DNA of 64,000 nucleotides from Vibrio gigantis (GCF_024347515.1 NZ_AP025493.1:682001-746000), one strand, 5' to 3'; counted from the first letter of the stretch, positions 1 to 8,323 are shown. Numbers and translations are program-made. The notes: a model not told the origin generated them from the letters alone.

Positions 1-822
1 TTCTTCTCTGTTTAATACAACCAATTGCTGACGACCCAACGGCGTATCTTCATATTCAAGGAATACATTCAGCGCAAACAGAATGTAACGAACCAGAGCC
101 GAGCGGCAGGCGATAACAAACTTCCCATCAGTCATATCATACTCATAACGAATCATATTTTGCTGCTCTTGAGAAAGACGTGGGTCAGGCGAAAATTCTA
201 TATCAACAATATCATGCCATTTTGCATCTTGCTCTTGTGTCTTGTCGGAGTTGCACAGTACATCCAGTTCACCTTCAAATCGGCTCAATAAAAAGTCTCT
301 AAACTCACCATTTTTTTCGCAATATGCTCTAACGTGCCAGCGTAACGGAGTGCAAACAATTGAATGTGGGACAATCACCCTTCCCTCTGATTCCGGCTGA
401 CTCATGGAGCGATATCCAATATCCAAACGAGACTGGCTTTTTGCAGCAAGCAAAATTTTTCGTACATGCTCAGGGTTCACGTGTCGAGTAGGAATTGGCA
501 ATGAACATGCAGTCCCCCCTGTAAACTCCATTGGAGAAAAGATGTTGCTGTTAGATTCTTGGCTTGCCAGCAAGTTAAGGAATTCTTGAGCTTCTCCAGT
601 AATGAAATGCGGCTTAAAAGAACCTGAAGGGACATAACCCTTTAGACTCTTATCGTATTCAAGATTCGTTTGCGAGATATGTTGAATGTAGAAGTTTATA
701 TCCTTAGACGCTTGCTGACGGCCAATACCAAAGCTTTCACATAGGTGGTTGGTCGTTAGCCTTCCCTCCCAGTATGCGATAAGTTCGATAAGTCTGAATC
801 TCTGGTGTTGGTCCCACTTCAC
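1..822 (-). CDS. WYL-domain transcriptional regulator, 3' end cut by window edge
   Basis: Reading the minus strand from a GTG at 822 gives an open frame of 274 codons running off position 1. The GTG has a good ribosome site (GAGGG about 7 nt upstream) and an in-frame stop lies just before it. The N-terminus reads KWDQHQRFRLIELIAYWEGRL, then a winged-helix segment with GIGRQQASKDINFYI. The middle part (about residues 125-190) has the WYL-type features: a beta-rich stretch, IVPHSIVCTPLRWHVRAYCE, and FRDFLLSRF. WYL proteins of this plan (BrxR, CapW and relatives) usually repress defence or other accessory loci and may sense a nucleic acid or nucleotide ligand. It is transcribed away from the ADP-ribosylglycohydrolase operon, so it probably controls that operon and itself. 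Family assignment is confident; the target and ligand are inferred. Confidence 0.85.
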   Translation of the reverse strand, partial: MKWDQHQRFRLIELIAYWEGRLTTNHLCESFGIGRQQASKDINFYIQHISQTNLEYDKSLKGYVPSGSFKPHFITGEAQEFLNLLASQESNSNIFSPMEFTGGTACSLPIPTRHVNPEHVRKILLAAKSQSRLDIGYRSMSQPESEGRVIVPHSIVCTPLRWHVRAYCEKNGEFRDFLLSRFEGELDVLCNSDKTQEQDAKWHDIVDIEFSPDPRLSQEQQNMIRYEYDMTDGKFVIACRSALVRYILFALNVFLEYEDTPLGRQQLVVLNREE

Positions 823-883
823 GGTAATGCCCTCTTTAACGCATAAGATGTGTCGCTTTTTACAACATATCATTTCACAAGGC

Positions 884-903
884 CGTAATTTACCATAATT
901 ACG
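884..903. promoter_or_regulatory. Dyad in divergent promoter region, candidate WYL operator
   Basis: CGTAATT (884-890) and AATTACG (897-903) are perfect inverted arms with a 6-nt spacer. They sit between the WYL gene and the ADP-ribosylglycohydrolase gene and overlap a plausible -10 (about 895-900) whose -35 may be TTTCAC at 873-878. Binding here would block the rightward promoter. The repeat is seen; its use as an operator is inference. Confidence 0.45.
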
Positions 904-936
904 TACTGAAACACTGGTTTAATTGAGGATTCATTT

Positions 937-2415
937 TTGACTGAAACTGAAGCATTTGTAAATCGCGCGCAGGGGGCACTTGTTGGACTTGCTCTAGGTG
1001 ATGCATTAGGCACAACGCTAGAATTTATTCCCAAACATGCTGTAAATCCGATCTCTGATATCTGTGGCGGCGGCCCATTCAACTTAGAAGCTGGTCAATG
1101 GACAGACGACACCTCAATGGCTTTATGCTTGGCCGACTCTCTACTTGAATGTAGTAAACACAATGCAAAAGATCAGGTAGAGCGCTACCTCGAATGGCGC
1201 TCAAATGGTTACAACGCGGTAAATGGTCACTGTTTTGACATTGGCTTTACCATTTCTTCAGCTCTAAATACTTACCTGAGAACAGGTGATCCAGAGTCAG
1301 GCGGCACAGAATCGAACTCTGCCGGAAACGGTAGCATCATGCGTCTTGCTCCGATCGCGATTTTTTATGCTCAGTCGAAAGGCTACGCCGAGCATGACGT
1401 TCAGCATTACAGCGCTCAAAGCTCGTTAATTACGCATAGAGAGCCTCGGTGTGTTGAAGCTTGCAAGATCCTTGGCCATTTGCTCAGCCAAGCTATGCTT
1501 GGTTTTCAAACCAAAACATCGTTGATTGAAAATCTAATAGAAGCATTTATTCAGACTAAGCCAAGCGAAGCCACACAAACTCTGCTTAACGCCATAAGCA
1601 TCGCTGTTGACCCTAATACAAGTCGCGATCATATTTTCGGTCGAGGCTACGTTGTTGACTCACTTCAAGCGGCAATATGGTGCTTTCTACAGTCAGATAG
1701 CTTCGAACAAGGCGCACTATTGGCGGCAAACTTAGGCGATGATGCGGATACGACCTGTGCTGTTTATGGCCAGATCGCTGGGGCTTATTATGGATATGAT
1801 AGTCTGCCTAAAAAATGGCTTTCTAAATTAGCTTGGCAGAAAAAGATCCGCGATAAGGCAACGGAACTCGCGTTATACCAACCAAACCCAGTTAAACAAA
1901 ACAGCCGCTTTTATTTCAAACTAAAAAAACCAGAGCAGGTTCTTGGATTGGAGCATCTAGAACTCTCAGAAACTAAGCAAGAAAGTCTGACTTCAGAGTG
2001 CCCTACACTGGATATCACCAAACTGCGAAGCCGTGCATCGCTATTAGAACACATTCAAACGTTCTTTCGATATTCATTTGATATGCCTGAACTGGTTATC
2101 AACGAATCGATGCATCTCTATGACGAACTTGAAAAGCTCTACTATGCCAAAATTGATGGTGTTGCTGTCTCTGATGTTAGCTACGGTAAAATATTTTGCG
2201 ATCGAGAGGGAAATGGCGGTGTTTCAGATCGTGGGCTTGCCCTCTACTTCGCTATATGTGAAGACCTACCCGATACGTTAGGTATTGATGGCTCTAATTC
2301 TCCATTTGAGGGATACGATTTCACTTTAGATAACTTTGAAATGGAATGGCAAACCATTGGCGACTTTATTAATGACTGCTTACGCATCACTGAGAAGCTC
2401 CAAGAGAAGTTGTAA
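937..2415 (+). CDS. ADP-ribosylglycohydrolase (DraG fold) with unknown C-terminal extension
   Basis: A 492-aa protein starting at TTG, chosen because GAGG lies 8 nt upstream. Residues 1 to about 310 match the DraG/ARH family: the N-terminal GALVGLALGDALG, the metal-binding WTDDTSM (Thr56, Asp57, Asp58) and the second metal motif GDDADTT (267-273). Both acidic clusters for the two Mg ions are intact, so it should hydrolyse ADP-ribose from protein, nucleic acid or a small molecule. Residues from about 310 to 492 form an extension I do not recognise, rich in acidic and aromatic residues. It is divergent from a WYL regulator and leads the block of membrane genes. No partner ADP-ribosyltransferase is visible in the window. 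The fold is confident; the substrate is unknown. Confidence 0.85.
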   Translation: MTETEAFVNRAQGALVGLALGDALGTTLEFIPKHAVNPISDICGGGPFNLEAGQWTDDTSMALCLADSLLECSKHNAKDQVERYLEWRSNGYNAVNGHCFDIGFTISSALNTYLRTGDPESGGTESNSAGNGSIMRLAPIAIFYAQSKGYAEHDVQHYSAQSSLITHREPRCVEACKILGHLLSQAMLGFQTKTSLIENLIEAFIQTKPSEATQTLLNAISIAVDPNTSRDHIFGRGYVVDSLQAAIWCFLQSDSFEQGALLAANLGDDADTTCAVYGQIAGAYYGYDSLPKKWLSKLAWQKKIRDKATELALYQPNPVKQNSRFYFKLKKPEQVLGLEHLELSETKQESLTSECPTLDITKLRSRASLLEHIQTFFRYSFDMPELVINESMHLYDELEKLYYAKIDGVAVSDVSYGKIFCDREGNGGVSDRGLALYFAICEDLPDTLGIDGSNSPFEGYDFTLDNFEMEWQTIGDFINDCLRITEKLQEKL

Positions 2416-2540
2416 GGCCTCTATATATTCTCAGTGTTTTTACAGCATTCACTCCTCTGCCTGCTAATTTATGAATAAAATACTGGCTATTTTTATTGCG
2501 TACGATAAAATCAACCCAAACCCAGAACGATATACCATAT

Positions 2541-3404
2541 ATGAACAAAGTATCTCAAGCTCTTGATCAACCAAATTGCAACAAGCCTTCAATTATTTCA
2601 AAACAGGCCTATTCTATTCTAATTATTACACTCGTAGTTTTAGCTTGCTCGACAATATTGGACCATGCTGCTCATGATGCAGTAAACGAATCTCTTAGCT
2701 CTGCACTCATTACTTTCGGCAGTGCATCACTACTGGACTCGGTCGTTTCAATGTTCAAGAGCTTTGAAGTGTCTGTAGGTGTTGCATCATTTGATTTAGG
2801 CCAGATGCTTAACTCGATCAGTGACATGCTGGATCTTTTCAAACACACAATGGCACTCGCTCTAGCCTCACTAAGCCTACAGAAGTTTTTACTTATCACG
2901 ATGTCGAGCAAGTTGTTTAATGCGCTTGTACTTCTTTCTGGTATTGGGCTGCTAGCGACTATTTGGACGGGTAAGCTTACTCCTTTCAAAGAGAGAGCGA
3001 CGAAGGTTTTCAAAACATTACTGATTGTTCGATTCGCTGTGATTGCATCGGTTTCTTTATCTCTTGCCGCCGATCACCTTTTCATCGACGAATCTGTAAA
3101 AGAGAATGAAGCACAAGCAACCGAACTTTCTCAATCAATTTCAAAGAAAGTAGAAAACATCGCTTCCATACAAACTAATGGGGAACAAGAAGACAAAGGG
3201 TTCATTGACGGCATGTCCGATAAGTGGGACTCAATGAAAGCAAATGTCATCACTCCAAAAGACATCATCGTAAACATTATGGAATCGATTGATAATGCGA
3301 TGATCAAGTTTATCAACCTTATGATGTTGTTTGTCTTGAAAACCATCTTCCTCCCAATTTTGTTCTTGCTAGCATTTAAAAAGTTCGTTGTAGAGGCGTT
3401 CTAA
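2541..3404 (+). CDS. Multi-pass membrane protein of unknown function
   Basis: About 287 aa from the ATG at 2541; the same frame opens earlier at a TTG at 2496, and neither start has a strong ribosome site. Hydrophobic segments lie near residues 24-42, 100-140, 155-173 and 262-283. Between the last two is a polar stretch of about 90 residues (ESVKENEAQATELSQ and following) that could be a soluble loop or coiled coil. I do not recognise the family. Its stop is one base from the next start, so it is translated with the following three genes. The 125-nt gap after the glycohydrolase holds no clear terminator, so co-transcription with that gene is likely but not shown. Confidence 0.65.
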   Translation: MNKVSQALDQPNCNKPSIISKQAYSILIITLVVLACSTILDHAAHDAVNESLSSALITFGSASLLDSVVSMFKSFEVSVGVASFDLGQMLNSISDMLDLFKHTMALALASLSLQKFLLITMSSKLFNALVLLSGIGLLATIWTGKLTPFKERATKVFKTLLIVRFAVIASVSLSLAADHLFIDESVKENEAQATELSQSISKKVENIASIQTNGEQEDKGFIDGMSDKWDSMKANVITPKDIIVNIMESIDNAMIKFINLMMLFVLKTIFLPILFLLAFKKFVVEAF

Positions 3405-3405
3405 T

Positions 3406-4122
3406 ATGAGTCGTTCAGATCCATTAGGCTCACTGATTTCTTATGGTTTAGCAGCAATACTTATTTTCGTTGTGCTTCCGGTGGTGTTGGGTATCGCGGG
3501 CATTGTTTACGTCGTAAATACCGTAACATTAGAGCTATTACCAAAAGCTGAAATTACTCGTGATCAAAAAGGCGTGTTTGTTGTCAATAGTTCAAACTAT
3601 GACCAATGGCACACTTACGCAGCGGTGGGAACCTCATCGAATATGGTTGCGCGTTTAGATGGGGACTTCGTTCTTAGAACTTTTCCTGAAGTTAAAGAGA
3701 CCTGTCATAACATTAAAAACTGCCAAAATTACGAATCAAAATTTGTCACGTTAGATTATAGTGACGCTGACGTTTACTTGATTAAACGCTTAGAAGATAG
3801 CGTGTTCTCTGAAGCAGTGAATACGTTGATACGTAGAATCGATAAACACCATAACGAGCTCGTCGGCAATTATGGACTATCAATGAGCTTCAGCGATGAA
3901 GACGATTTGGCAGCAGTGGAACGTCGCCTTACTCTCTTAGAGAAAGTTACGCCTGTTTCTGTCGATAAAACGAAGCCTAAGCGAAACAAAGTGGCCCATA
4001 ACAACACACTGACGTTCGCAAAAAGAAACTGCCGCAACAATGCGTCTGGATGCCAAGTAAACGCGAAGCTTGATTACAGTAACGCCGTATTTGGCGGCCC
4101 AACGTTCTCTCTGTCGAGGTAA
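3406..4122 (+). CDS. Single-pass membrane-anchored protein with CX5C cysteine pairs
   Basis: 238 aa with one N-terminal membrane segment (about residues 12-40) followed by a large hydrophilic domain, probably outside the cytoplasm. Two cysteine pairs have the same spacing: CHNIKNC near residue 100 and CRNNASGC near 205. They could form disulfides if the domain is periplasmic. The stretch between them is rich in charged residues. No family was recognised. The ATG follows the preceding stop by one base and the next gene begins two bases after its stop, which ties it firmly into the operon. It might act with the preceding multi-pass protein as an envelope complex, but that is inference from spacing only. 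Confidence 0.65.
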   Translation: MSRSDPLGSLISYGLAAILIFVVLPVVLGIAGIVYVVNTVTLELLPKAEITRDQKGVFVVNSSNYDQWHTYAAVGTSSNMVARLDGDFVLRTFPEVKETCHNIKNCQNYESKFVTLDYSDADVYLIKRLEDSVFSEAVNTLIRRIDKHHNELVGNYGLSMSFSDEDDLAAVERRLTLLEKVTPVSVDKTKPKRNKVAHNNTLTFAKRNCRNNASGCQVNAKLDYSNAVFGGPTFSLSR

Positions 4123-4124
4123 TA

Positions 4125-4316
4125 ATGTTATTCCTATTTAACTTTTCAGTGTGGACATTTTTCGGCTTCCTTTTCTATACGCAAGTCGATGGTTTTAGCC
4201 AAGTAGAACGCCTACCAAATGGTGCCATCGAGTGGACAAATTTATCTCTGACGTTCTTGCTGTTCAGCATCCCTGTTATACGTTTCGTACTAAGAAGGCT
4301 TTCAGAATGGGACTAA
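4125..4316 (+). CDS. Small two-helix membrane protein
   Basis: 63 aa with two predicted membrane helices (about residues 2-18 and 40-56) joined by a short polar loop. The ATG has a GAGG ribosome site ending 5 nt upstream, within the 3' end of the previous gene. Its last codons overlap the start of the DUF4236 gene by 10 nt, which suggests translational coupling. I do not recognise it. The size and shape would fit a small subunit of a membrane complex or a holin-like protein; neither can be decided from sequence. Confidence 0.55.
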   Translation: MLFLFNFSVWTFFGFLFYTQVDGFSQVERLPNGAIEWTNLSLTFLLFSIPVIRFVLRRLSEWD

Positions 4317-4759
4317 GGTTTAGAAAAAGATTAAAAGTTGCGCCTGGGATTACCTTTAATCTAAGTTGGTCCGAAAAGAGAGGGGTTACGACAAGCTCTA
4401 CCGTGGGCGCTCCGGGTGCAAATATTAATATTGGAACCAAGAAAAATGGATCTCTTGGGGTTAAGCGTGGCACCTTGGGAATTCCAGGTAGCGGGCTGTC
4501 ATATCATGAGAACCTAGATGACTCAGTGTCAAAAAGAAGCTCATCTCAAAACAACGATAACTCTGGGGTTTCAGAGAATGAAGCTAGTGTCCTATCCACG
4601 AACGAAAAAGGTGAGCTAGAAAGCTGCGATTATTCACAGGAAAATCAAACAGAACATAAATGCGATGTGACAATCCTAGATTGTTTCGCCTATAGCAAGA
4701 CAATTAATTGGATAATTAACTTCATCATCTTAGGCAGTTTGTTATATCTCAATAGCTAG
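4307..4759 (+). CDS. DUF4236 domain protein with C-terminal membrane anchor
   Basis: Start placed at ATG 4307, overlapping the previous gene, because MGLRFRKRLKVAPGITFNLS is the typical beginning of DUF4236 proteins; the frame is also open upstream but lacks the family pattern. The first 70 residues carry the family pattern: GLRFRKR, then NLSWSEKRG, then a Gly-rich stretch ending IPGSGLSYHENL. After a low-complexity Ser/Asn/Glu linker comes a single hydrophobic C-terminal segment (INWIINFIILGSLLYL), so it is probably tail-anchored. The molecular role of DUF4236 is not established; it is common in mobile and accessory regions. It is the last gene of the block, with a terminator-like hairpin about 50 nt downstream. 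Confidence 0.75.
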   Translation: MGLRFRKRLKVAPGITFNLSWSEKRGVTTSSTVGAPGANINIGTKKNGSLGVKRGTLGIPGSGLSYHENLDDSVSKRSSSQNNDNSGVSENEASVLSTNEKGELESCDYSQENQTEHKCDVTILDCFAYSKTINWIINFIILGSLLYLNS

Positions 4760-4811
4760 CAGGTTTGTATAAAATTTGACTCTACCAGAGTTAATCTTAT
4801 GGATTAAATAC

Positions 4812-4842
4812 AAAAAACGCCCCTTTCGGAGCGTTTTTATTT
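4812..4842. terminator. Shared terminator between DUF4236 gene and tdh
   Basis: AAAACGC...GCGTTTTT with a TTTC loop and one mismatch in the stem. It has an A-run on one side and a T-run on the other, so it can serve both convergent units. Confidence 0.7.
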
Positions 4843-4854
4843 TTCAGCTAAAGC

Positions 4855-5886
4855 TTATTCCCAATCTAGGATTACTTTACCAGACATACCAGAGCGCATC
4901 ATATCGAAGCCTTTCTGGAAGTCGTCCACTTTGTAGTGGTGAGTAATGATTGGTGTTAGATCTAAGCCAGACTGGATTAGTGAAGCCATCTTGTACCAAG
5001 TTTCGAACATCTCACGACCGTAGATACCTTTGATAACTAAGCCTTTAAAGATGACTTGGTTCCAGTCTACTGCCATGTCTGATGGTGGAATACCTAGTAG
5101 AGAGATCTTACCGCCGTGGTTCATGTTAGTTAGCATGCTGTTGAATGCTGATGGTACACCAGACATTTCTAGGCCTACATCGAAGCCTTCTGTCATTCCT
5201 AGATCAGCCATTACGTCTTCTAGCTTCTCTTCCATCACGTTTACAGCGCGTGTTACACCCATCTTCTTAGCAAGATCTAGTCGGTATTCGTTTACGTCAG
5301 TAATTACAACGTGACGAGCACCTACGTGCTTAGCAACCGCAGCAGCCATGATACCGATTGGACCAGCGCCAGTGATTAGCACATCTTCGCCTACTAGGTC
5401 GAAAGAAAGCGCAGTGTGTACTGCGTTACCAAACGGGTCAAAGATTGACGCTAGATCGTCAGAGATTTCTGCAGGGATCTTAAATGCGTTGAACGCAGGG
5501 ATCACAAGGAACTCAGAGAAAGCACCAGTGCGGTTAACACCAACACCTGTTGTGTTACGACAAAGGTGAGTACGGCCGCCACGACAGTTACGACAGTGAC
5601 CACATGTGATGTGACCTTCGCCAGATACACGATCGCCGATTTCAAAACCACGAACTTCTTGGCCGATGCCAACAACTTCACCTACGTATTCGTGACCTAC
5701 AACCATAGGTACTGGAATTGTGTTTTGTGACCACTCATCCCAGTTGTAGATGTGTACGTCTGTACCACAGATGGCAGTTTTCTTAATACGAATTAGAAGA
5801 TCATTATGACCCATTTCAGGTTTTTCAACCTCGGTCATCCAAATGCCTTCTTCAGGCTTAAGTTTAGAAAGTGCTTTAATTTTCAT
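4855..5886 (-). CDS. tdh: L-threonine 3-dehydrogenase
   Basis: 343 aa, the normal length, zinc-dependent medium-chain dehydrogenase. It oxidises L-threonine to 2-amino-3-ketobutyrate with NAD+, which Kbl then cleaves to glycine and acetyl-CoA. Catalytic zinc ligands are visible as Cys40 (TAICGTDVH) and His65-Glu66 (VVGHEYVGE). The four structural zinc cysteines lie in GHITCGHCRNCRGGRTHLC. The Rossmann motif GAGPIGIMAA follows at about residue 173. It is nearly identical in pattern to E. coli Tdh. It lies downstream of kbl on the same strand, separated by 107 nt containing two stem-loops. Confidence 0.97.
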   Translation of the reverse strand: MKIKALSKLKPEEGIWMTEVEKPEMGHNDLLIRIKKTAICGTDVHIYNWDEWSQNTIPVPMVVGHEYVGEVVGIGQEVRGFEIGDRVSGEGHITCGHCRNCRGGRTHLCRNTTGVGVNRTGAFSEFLVIPAFNAFKIPAEISDDLASIFDPFGNAVHTALSFDLVGEDVLITGAGPIGIMAAAVAKHVGARHVVITDVNEYRLDLAKKMGVTRAVNVMEEKLEDVMADLGMTEGFDVGLEMSGVPSAFNSMLTNMNHGGKISLLGIPPSDMAVDWNQVIFKGLVIKGIYGREMFETWYKMASLIQSGLDLTPIITHHYKVDDFQKGFDMMRSGMSGKVILDWE

Positions 5887-5903
5887 AATGTTACCTAGTT
5901 CAT

Positions 5904-5979
5904 CTCGCCTAACTGTAAGGCGAGAATCAAAAATCTTATTGTTCTTATCTAATCATCACAGCGTTAGCGTTACGCTAAC
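5904..5979 (-). promoter_or_regulatory. Two stem-loops in the kbl-tdh intergenic leader
   Basis: CTCGCCT (5904-5910) pairs with AGGCGAG (5918-5924) across a 7-nt loop, ending about 17 nt before the tdh start. GTTAGCGTTACGCTAAC (5963-5979) is an 8-1-8 dyad. Neither is followed by a T-run on the minus strand, so they look more like mRNA processing or translation elements than a terminator. The function is inference. Confidence 0.5.
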
Positions 5980-5993
5980 AACCTGCAATAAAA

Positions 5994-7187
5994 TTAGATG
6001 ATACCCATGTCTTTACCAACTTGGATAAACGCGTCGATTGCGCGGTCTAGTTGCTCACGAGAGTGTGCTGCAGACATTTGCGTACGGATACGAGCTTGAC
6101 CTTTTGGTACTACAGGGAAAGAGAAACCTACAACGTAGATGCCTTTCTCTAGTGCGCGCTCTGCGAATTCAGCCGCTACTTTTGCATCACCAAGCATGAT
6201 TGGGATGATTGCGTGGTCAGCACCACCCATAGTGAAACCAGCTTCTTCCATGCGAGTACGGAAGTGAGCAGAGTTTTCCCACAGTGTTGTACGTAGGTCA
6301 CCAGATTTTGCTAAAAGATCTAGAACGCGGATAGACGCTGATACGATTGCTGGCGCAACAGAGTTAGAGAATAGGTATGGACGAGAACGCTGACGTAGCC
6401 AGTCGATCACTTCTTTCTTACCAGACGTGTAACCGCCTGAAGCGCCACCCATTGCTTTACCTAGCGTACCTGTGATGATGTCGATGCGGTCAACAACGTT
6501 GTGGAACTCGTGAGTACCAGCGCCGTTTTCACCCATGAAGCCCACAGCGTGAGAATCATCAACCATAACTAGTGCATCGTACTTGTCTGCAAGGTCACAG
6601 ATAGCAGGAAGGTTTGCTACTACACCGTCCATTGAGAATACGCCGTCTGTTACGATTAGCGTGTGGCGAGCACCCGCTTCTTTAGCAGCGATAAGTTGTT
6701 GCTCTAGCTCTTCCATGTTGTTGTTCGAGTAACGGAAGCGCATTGCTTTACAAAGACGAACACCATCAATGATTGAAGCGTGGTTTAGTGCGTCAGAAAT
6801 GATTGCGTCTTCTTTACCTAGAATCGTTTCGAATAAACCAGCATTAGCATCAAAACAAGATGTGTACAGGATTGTGTCTTCTTTACCTAGGAACGTAGAC
6901 AGCTTTTGCTCTAGTTCTTTGTGAGAATCTTGAGTACCACAGATGAAACGTACTGAAGCCATACCAAAACCATGCTGATCCATACCATCTTTAGCTGCTT
7001 CAATTAGAGCTGGGTGGTTAGCAAGACCTAAGTAGTTGTTTGCACAGAAGTTTAGTACTTCTTCACCAGTCGAGATAGAAACCGCTGCTTTTTGTGCAGA
7101 AGTAATAATGCGCTCAGACTTGTAAAGACCTTCTTCTTTAACTTCTTCGATTTGAGTTTGAATCTGTTGGTAAAATGCAGAAGACAT
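5994..7187 (-). CDS. kbl: 2-amino-3-ketobutyrate CoA ligase (glycine C-acetyltransferase)
   Basis: 397 aa, the usual length for this PLP enzyme of the alpha-oxoamine synthase family. It converts 2-amino-3-ketobutyrate and CoA to glycine and acetyl-CoA in the cytoplasm. Seen motifs are NFCANNYLGLANHP near the N-terminus, the PLP-binding DDSHAVGFMG, and the Schiff-base lysine in TGTLGKAMGGASGG (about residue 245). It is first in the kbl-tdh unit and is preceded by a good ribosome site (AGGAAGGAATGAG). Together the pair degrades threonine and can supply glycine and C2 units. Confidence 0.97.
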   Translation of the reverse strand: MSSAFYQQIQTQIEEVKEEGLYKSERIITSAQKAAVSISTGEEVLNFCANNYLGLANHPALIEAAKDGMDQHGFGMASVRFICGTQDSHKELEQKLSTFLGKEDTILYTSCFDANAGLFETILGKEDAIISDALNHASIIDGVRLCKAMRFRYSNNNMEELEQQLIAAKEAGARHTLIVTDGVFSMDGVVANLPAICDLADKYDALVMVDDSHAVGFMGENGAGTHEFHNVVDRIDIITGTLGKAMGGASGGYTSGKKEVIDWLRQRSRPYLFSNSVAPAIVSASIRVLDLLAKSGDLRTTLWENSAHFRTRMEEAGFTMGGADHAIIPIMLGDAKVAAEFAERALEKGIYVVGFSFPVVPKGQARIRTQMSAAHSREQLDRAIDAFIQVGKDMGII

Positions 7188-7518
7188 TGTCTCATTCCTT
7201 CCTAATTATTATTCAGCAGCATCGCGCGCCGCTTTATGTAGGGATGCAAACGATCTCAACACGATCATTTACACTGTAAAACTTATGACTATATTCTAGT
7301 TGAACATCCGCTTGCCGATTATCCCTTTAATTGGAAAAACATTAATGAATCACAGGCACGAATAATAGTTCATCCCAGTGACACAGGGCACATTAACGCC
7401 CCTCTCTTGTTCTTTTTAACGCCATATCCACCGAAAATTCCACCTGATTTCGCTTTCATATCAAATCTCAATTTTAAACCTCAAAACGATATAGTGGTGA
7501 ATTACTGTTTCTCTCAGA
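7188..7518. other. Divergent intergenic region between kbl and the EAL gene
   Basis: 331 nt, AT-rich. It must hold the kbl promoter on the minus strand and the EAL-gene promoter on the plus strand. I looked for a glycine riboswitch, a hairpin leader or a clear operator and saw none. Confidence 0.4.
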
Positions 7519-8298
7519 ATGTGCGGCCGTTACACAGATGCTCAAGATAAGATGAGAAACAAGCCCATGACACTATCCGACCACATCATTCAAGAAGCCT
7601 TCGAAAACGACTGGCACACCTGCTTTTATCAACCAAAAGTAGAATCGAGTGCAGAGAAAGTGACAGGCGTAGAAGCACTGTTTCGTCTGAATATTCCCGA
7701 AGAAGGTATCTTTTCACCAGGTGTGTTCATTGATCGTGCTTTCGCATTAGGTTACGAAGAAGAAATCTTTTTTAGTGTTCTTGAGCAATCTTTAACTGAA
7801 GTGAAGTCGCTATCAGCGCACTTAAACTTGGCTGTTAATATCAGCAAGAAAGTACTAGCGAACCCAGACAACGTAGAAAAAGTACGTGAGCTACTTTGGA
7901 ATACCTCGTTCAAAGCAAAACAGTTAACATTCGAACTCAGTGAAGCTGATCAATGGGATGAAGAGCTCTGCGAACAGGTTAAACGCTATAAAGCACTTGG
8001 TATTAAAATCTCTATCGATGATTTCGGTGTGGGTTACTCAGACATGGATAAGGTGATGAACCTTGATGTCGATGAAGTGAAATTTGATAAGTCGATTGTA
8101 AATAGCGAAGACAGCTCTCGCTCTGCACTAATCAAGCAAACTTTGGCTTACTGCAAAGCGTCTGGAATTGAAACCGTAGCGGAAGGTGTTGAAGATGTGG
8201 ATACACATCAGCGTGTCCACCAGCTTGGCTTCGATCGCTGTCAGGGTTTCCTATACTCGAAGCCACTTCCATTGACGGATCTTAGGCTGGTCATGTAA
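7519..8298 (+). CDS. EAL-domain c-di-GMP phosphodiesterase
   Basis: Stand-alone EAL protein of up to 259 aa. ATGs at 7519, 7552 and 7567 are all possible and none has a strong ribosome site; the domain itself begins near residue 17. All key residues are present: VEALFR (the EAL motif), NISKKVL, FELSEAD, the metal-binding DDFGVGYS, KFDKS, ETVAEGVED and RCQGFLYSKPLP. It should therefore hydrolyse c-di-GMP to pGpG rather than only bind it. There is no sensor or membrane domain, so regulation must be by expression or partner binding. It is convergent with the XRE regulator downstream. Confidence 0.9.
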   Translation: MCGRYTDAQDKMRNKPMTLSDHIIQEAFENDWHTCFYQPKVESSAEKVTGVEALFRLNIPEEGIFSPGVFIDRAFALGYEEEIFFSVLEQSLTEVKSLSAHLNLAVNISKKVLANPDNVEKVRELLWNTSFKAKQLTFELSEADQWDEELCEQVKRYKALGIKISIDDFGVGYSDMDKVMNLDVDEVKFDKSIVNSEDSSRSALIKQTLAYCKASGIETVAEGVEDVDTHQRVHQLGFDRCQGFLYSKPLPLTDLRLVM

Positions 8299-8323
8299 TG
8301 ACTCTGTTCCATTAAGGAAAGGG

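Noticed and set aside
1..4759. Accessory cassette as an integron or phage insertion with attachment sites.
   Set aside because: No integrase, attC-like repeats, direct repeats or tRNA end could be seen within the window; the left boundary lies outside.
7519..7536. The reading frame of the EAL gene begins MCGRYT, like SRAP (YedK) proteins that bind DNA abasic sites.
   Set aside because: Only these six residues match. No SRAP domain follows, the EAL domain starts at about residue 17, and the ATG at 7519 has no ribosome site, so it is probably chance and may not even be translated.
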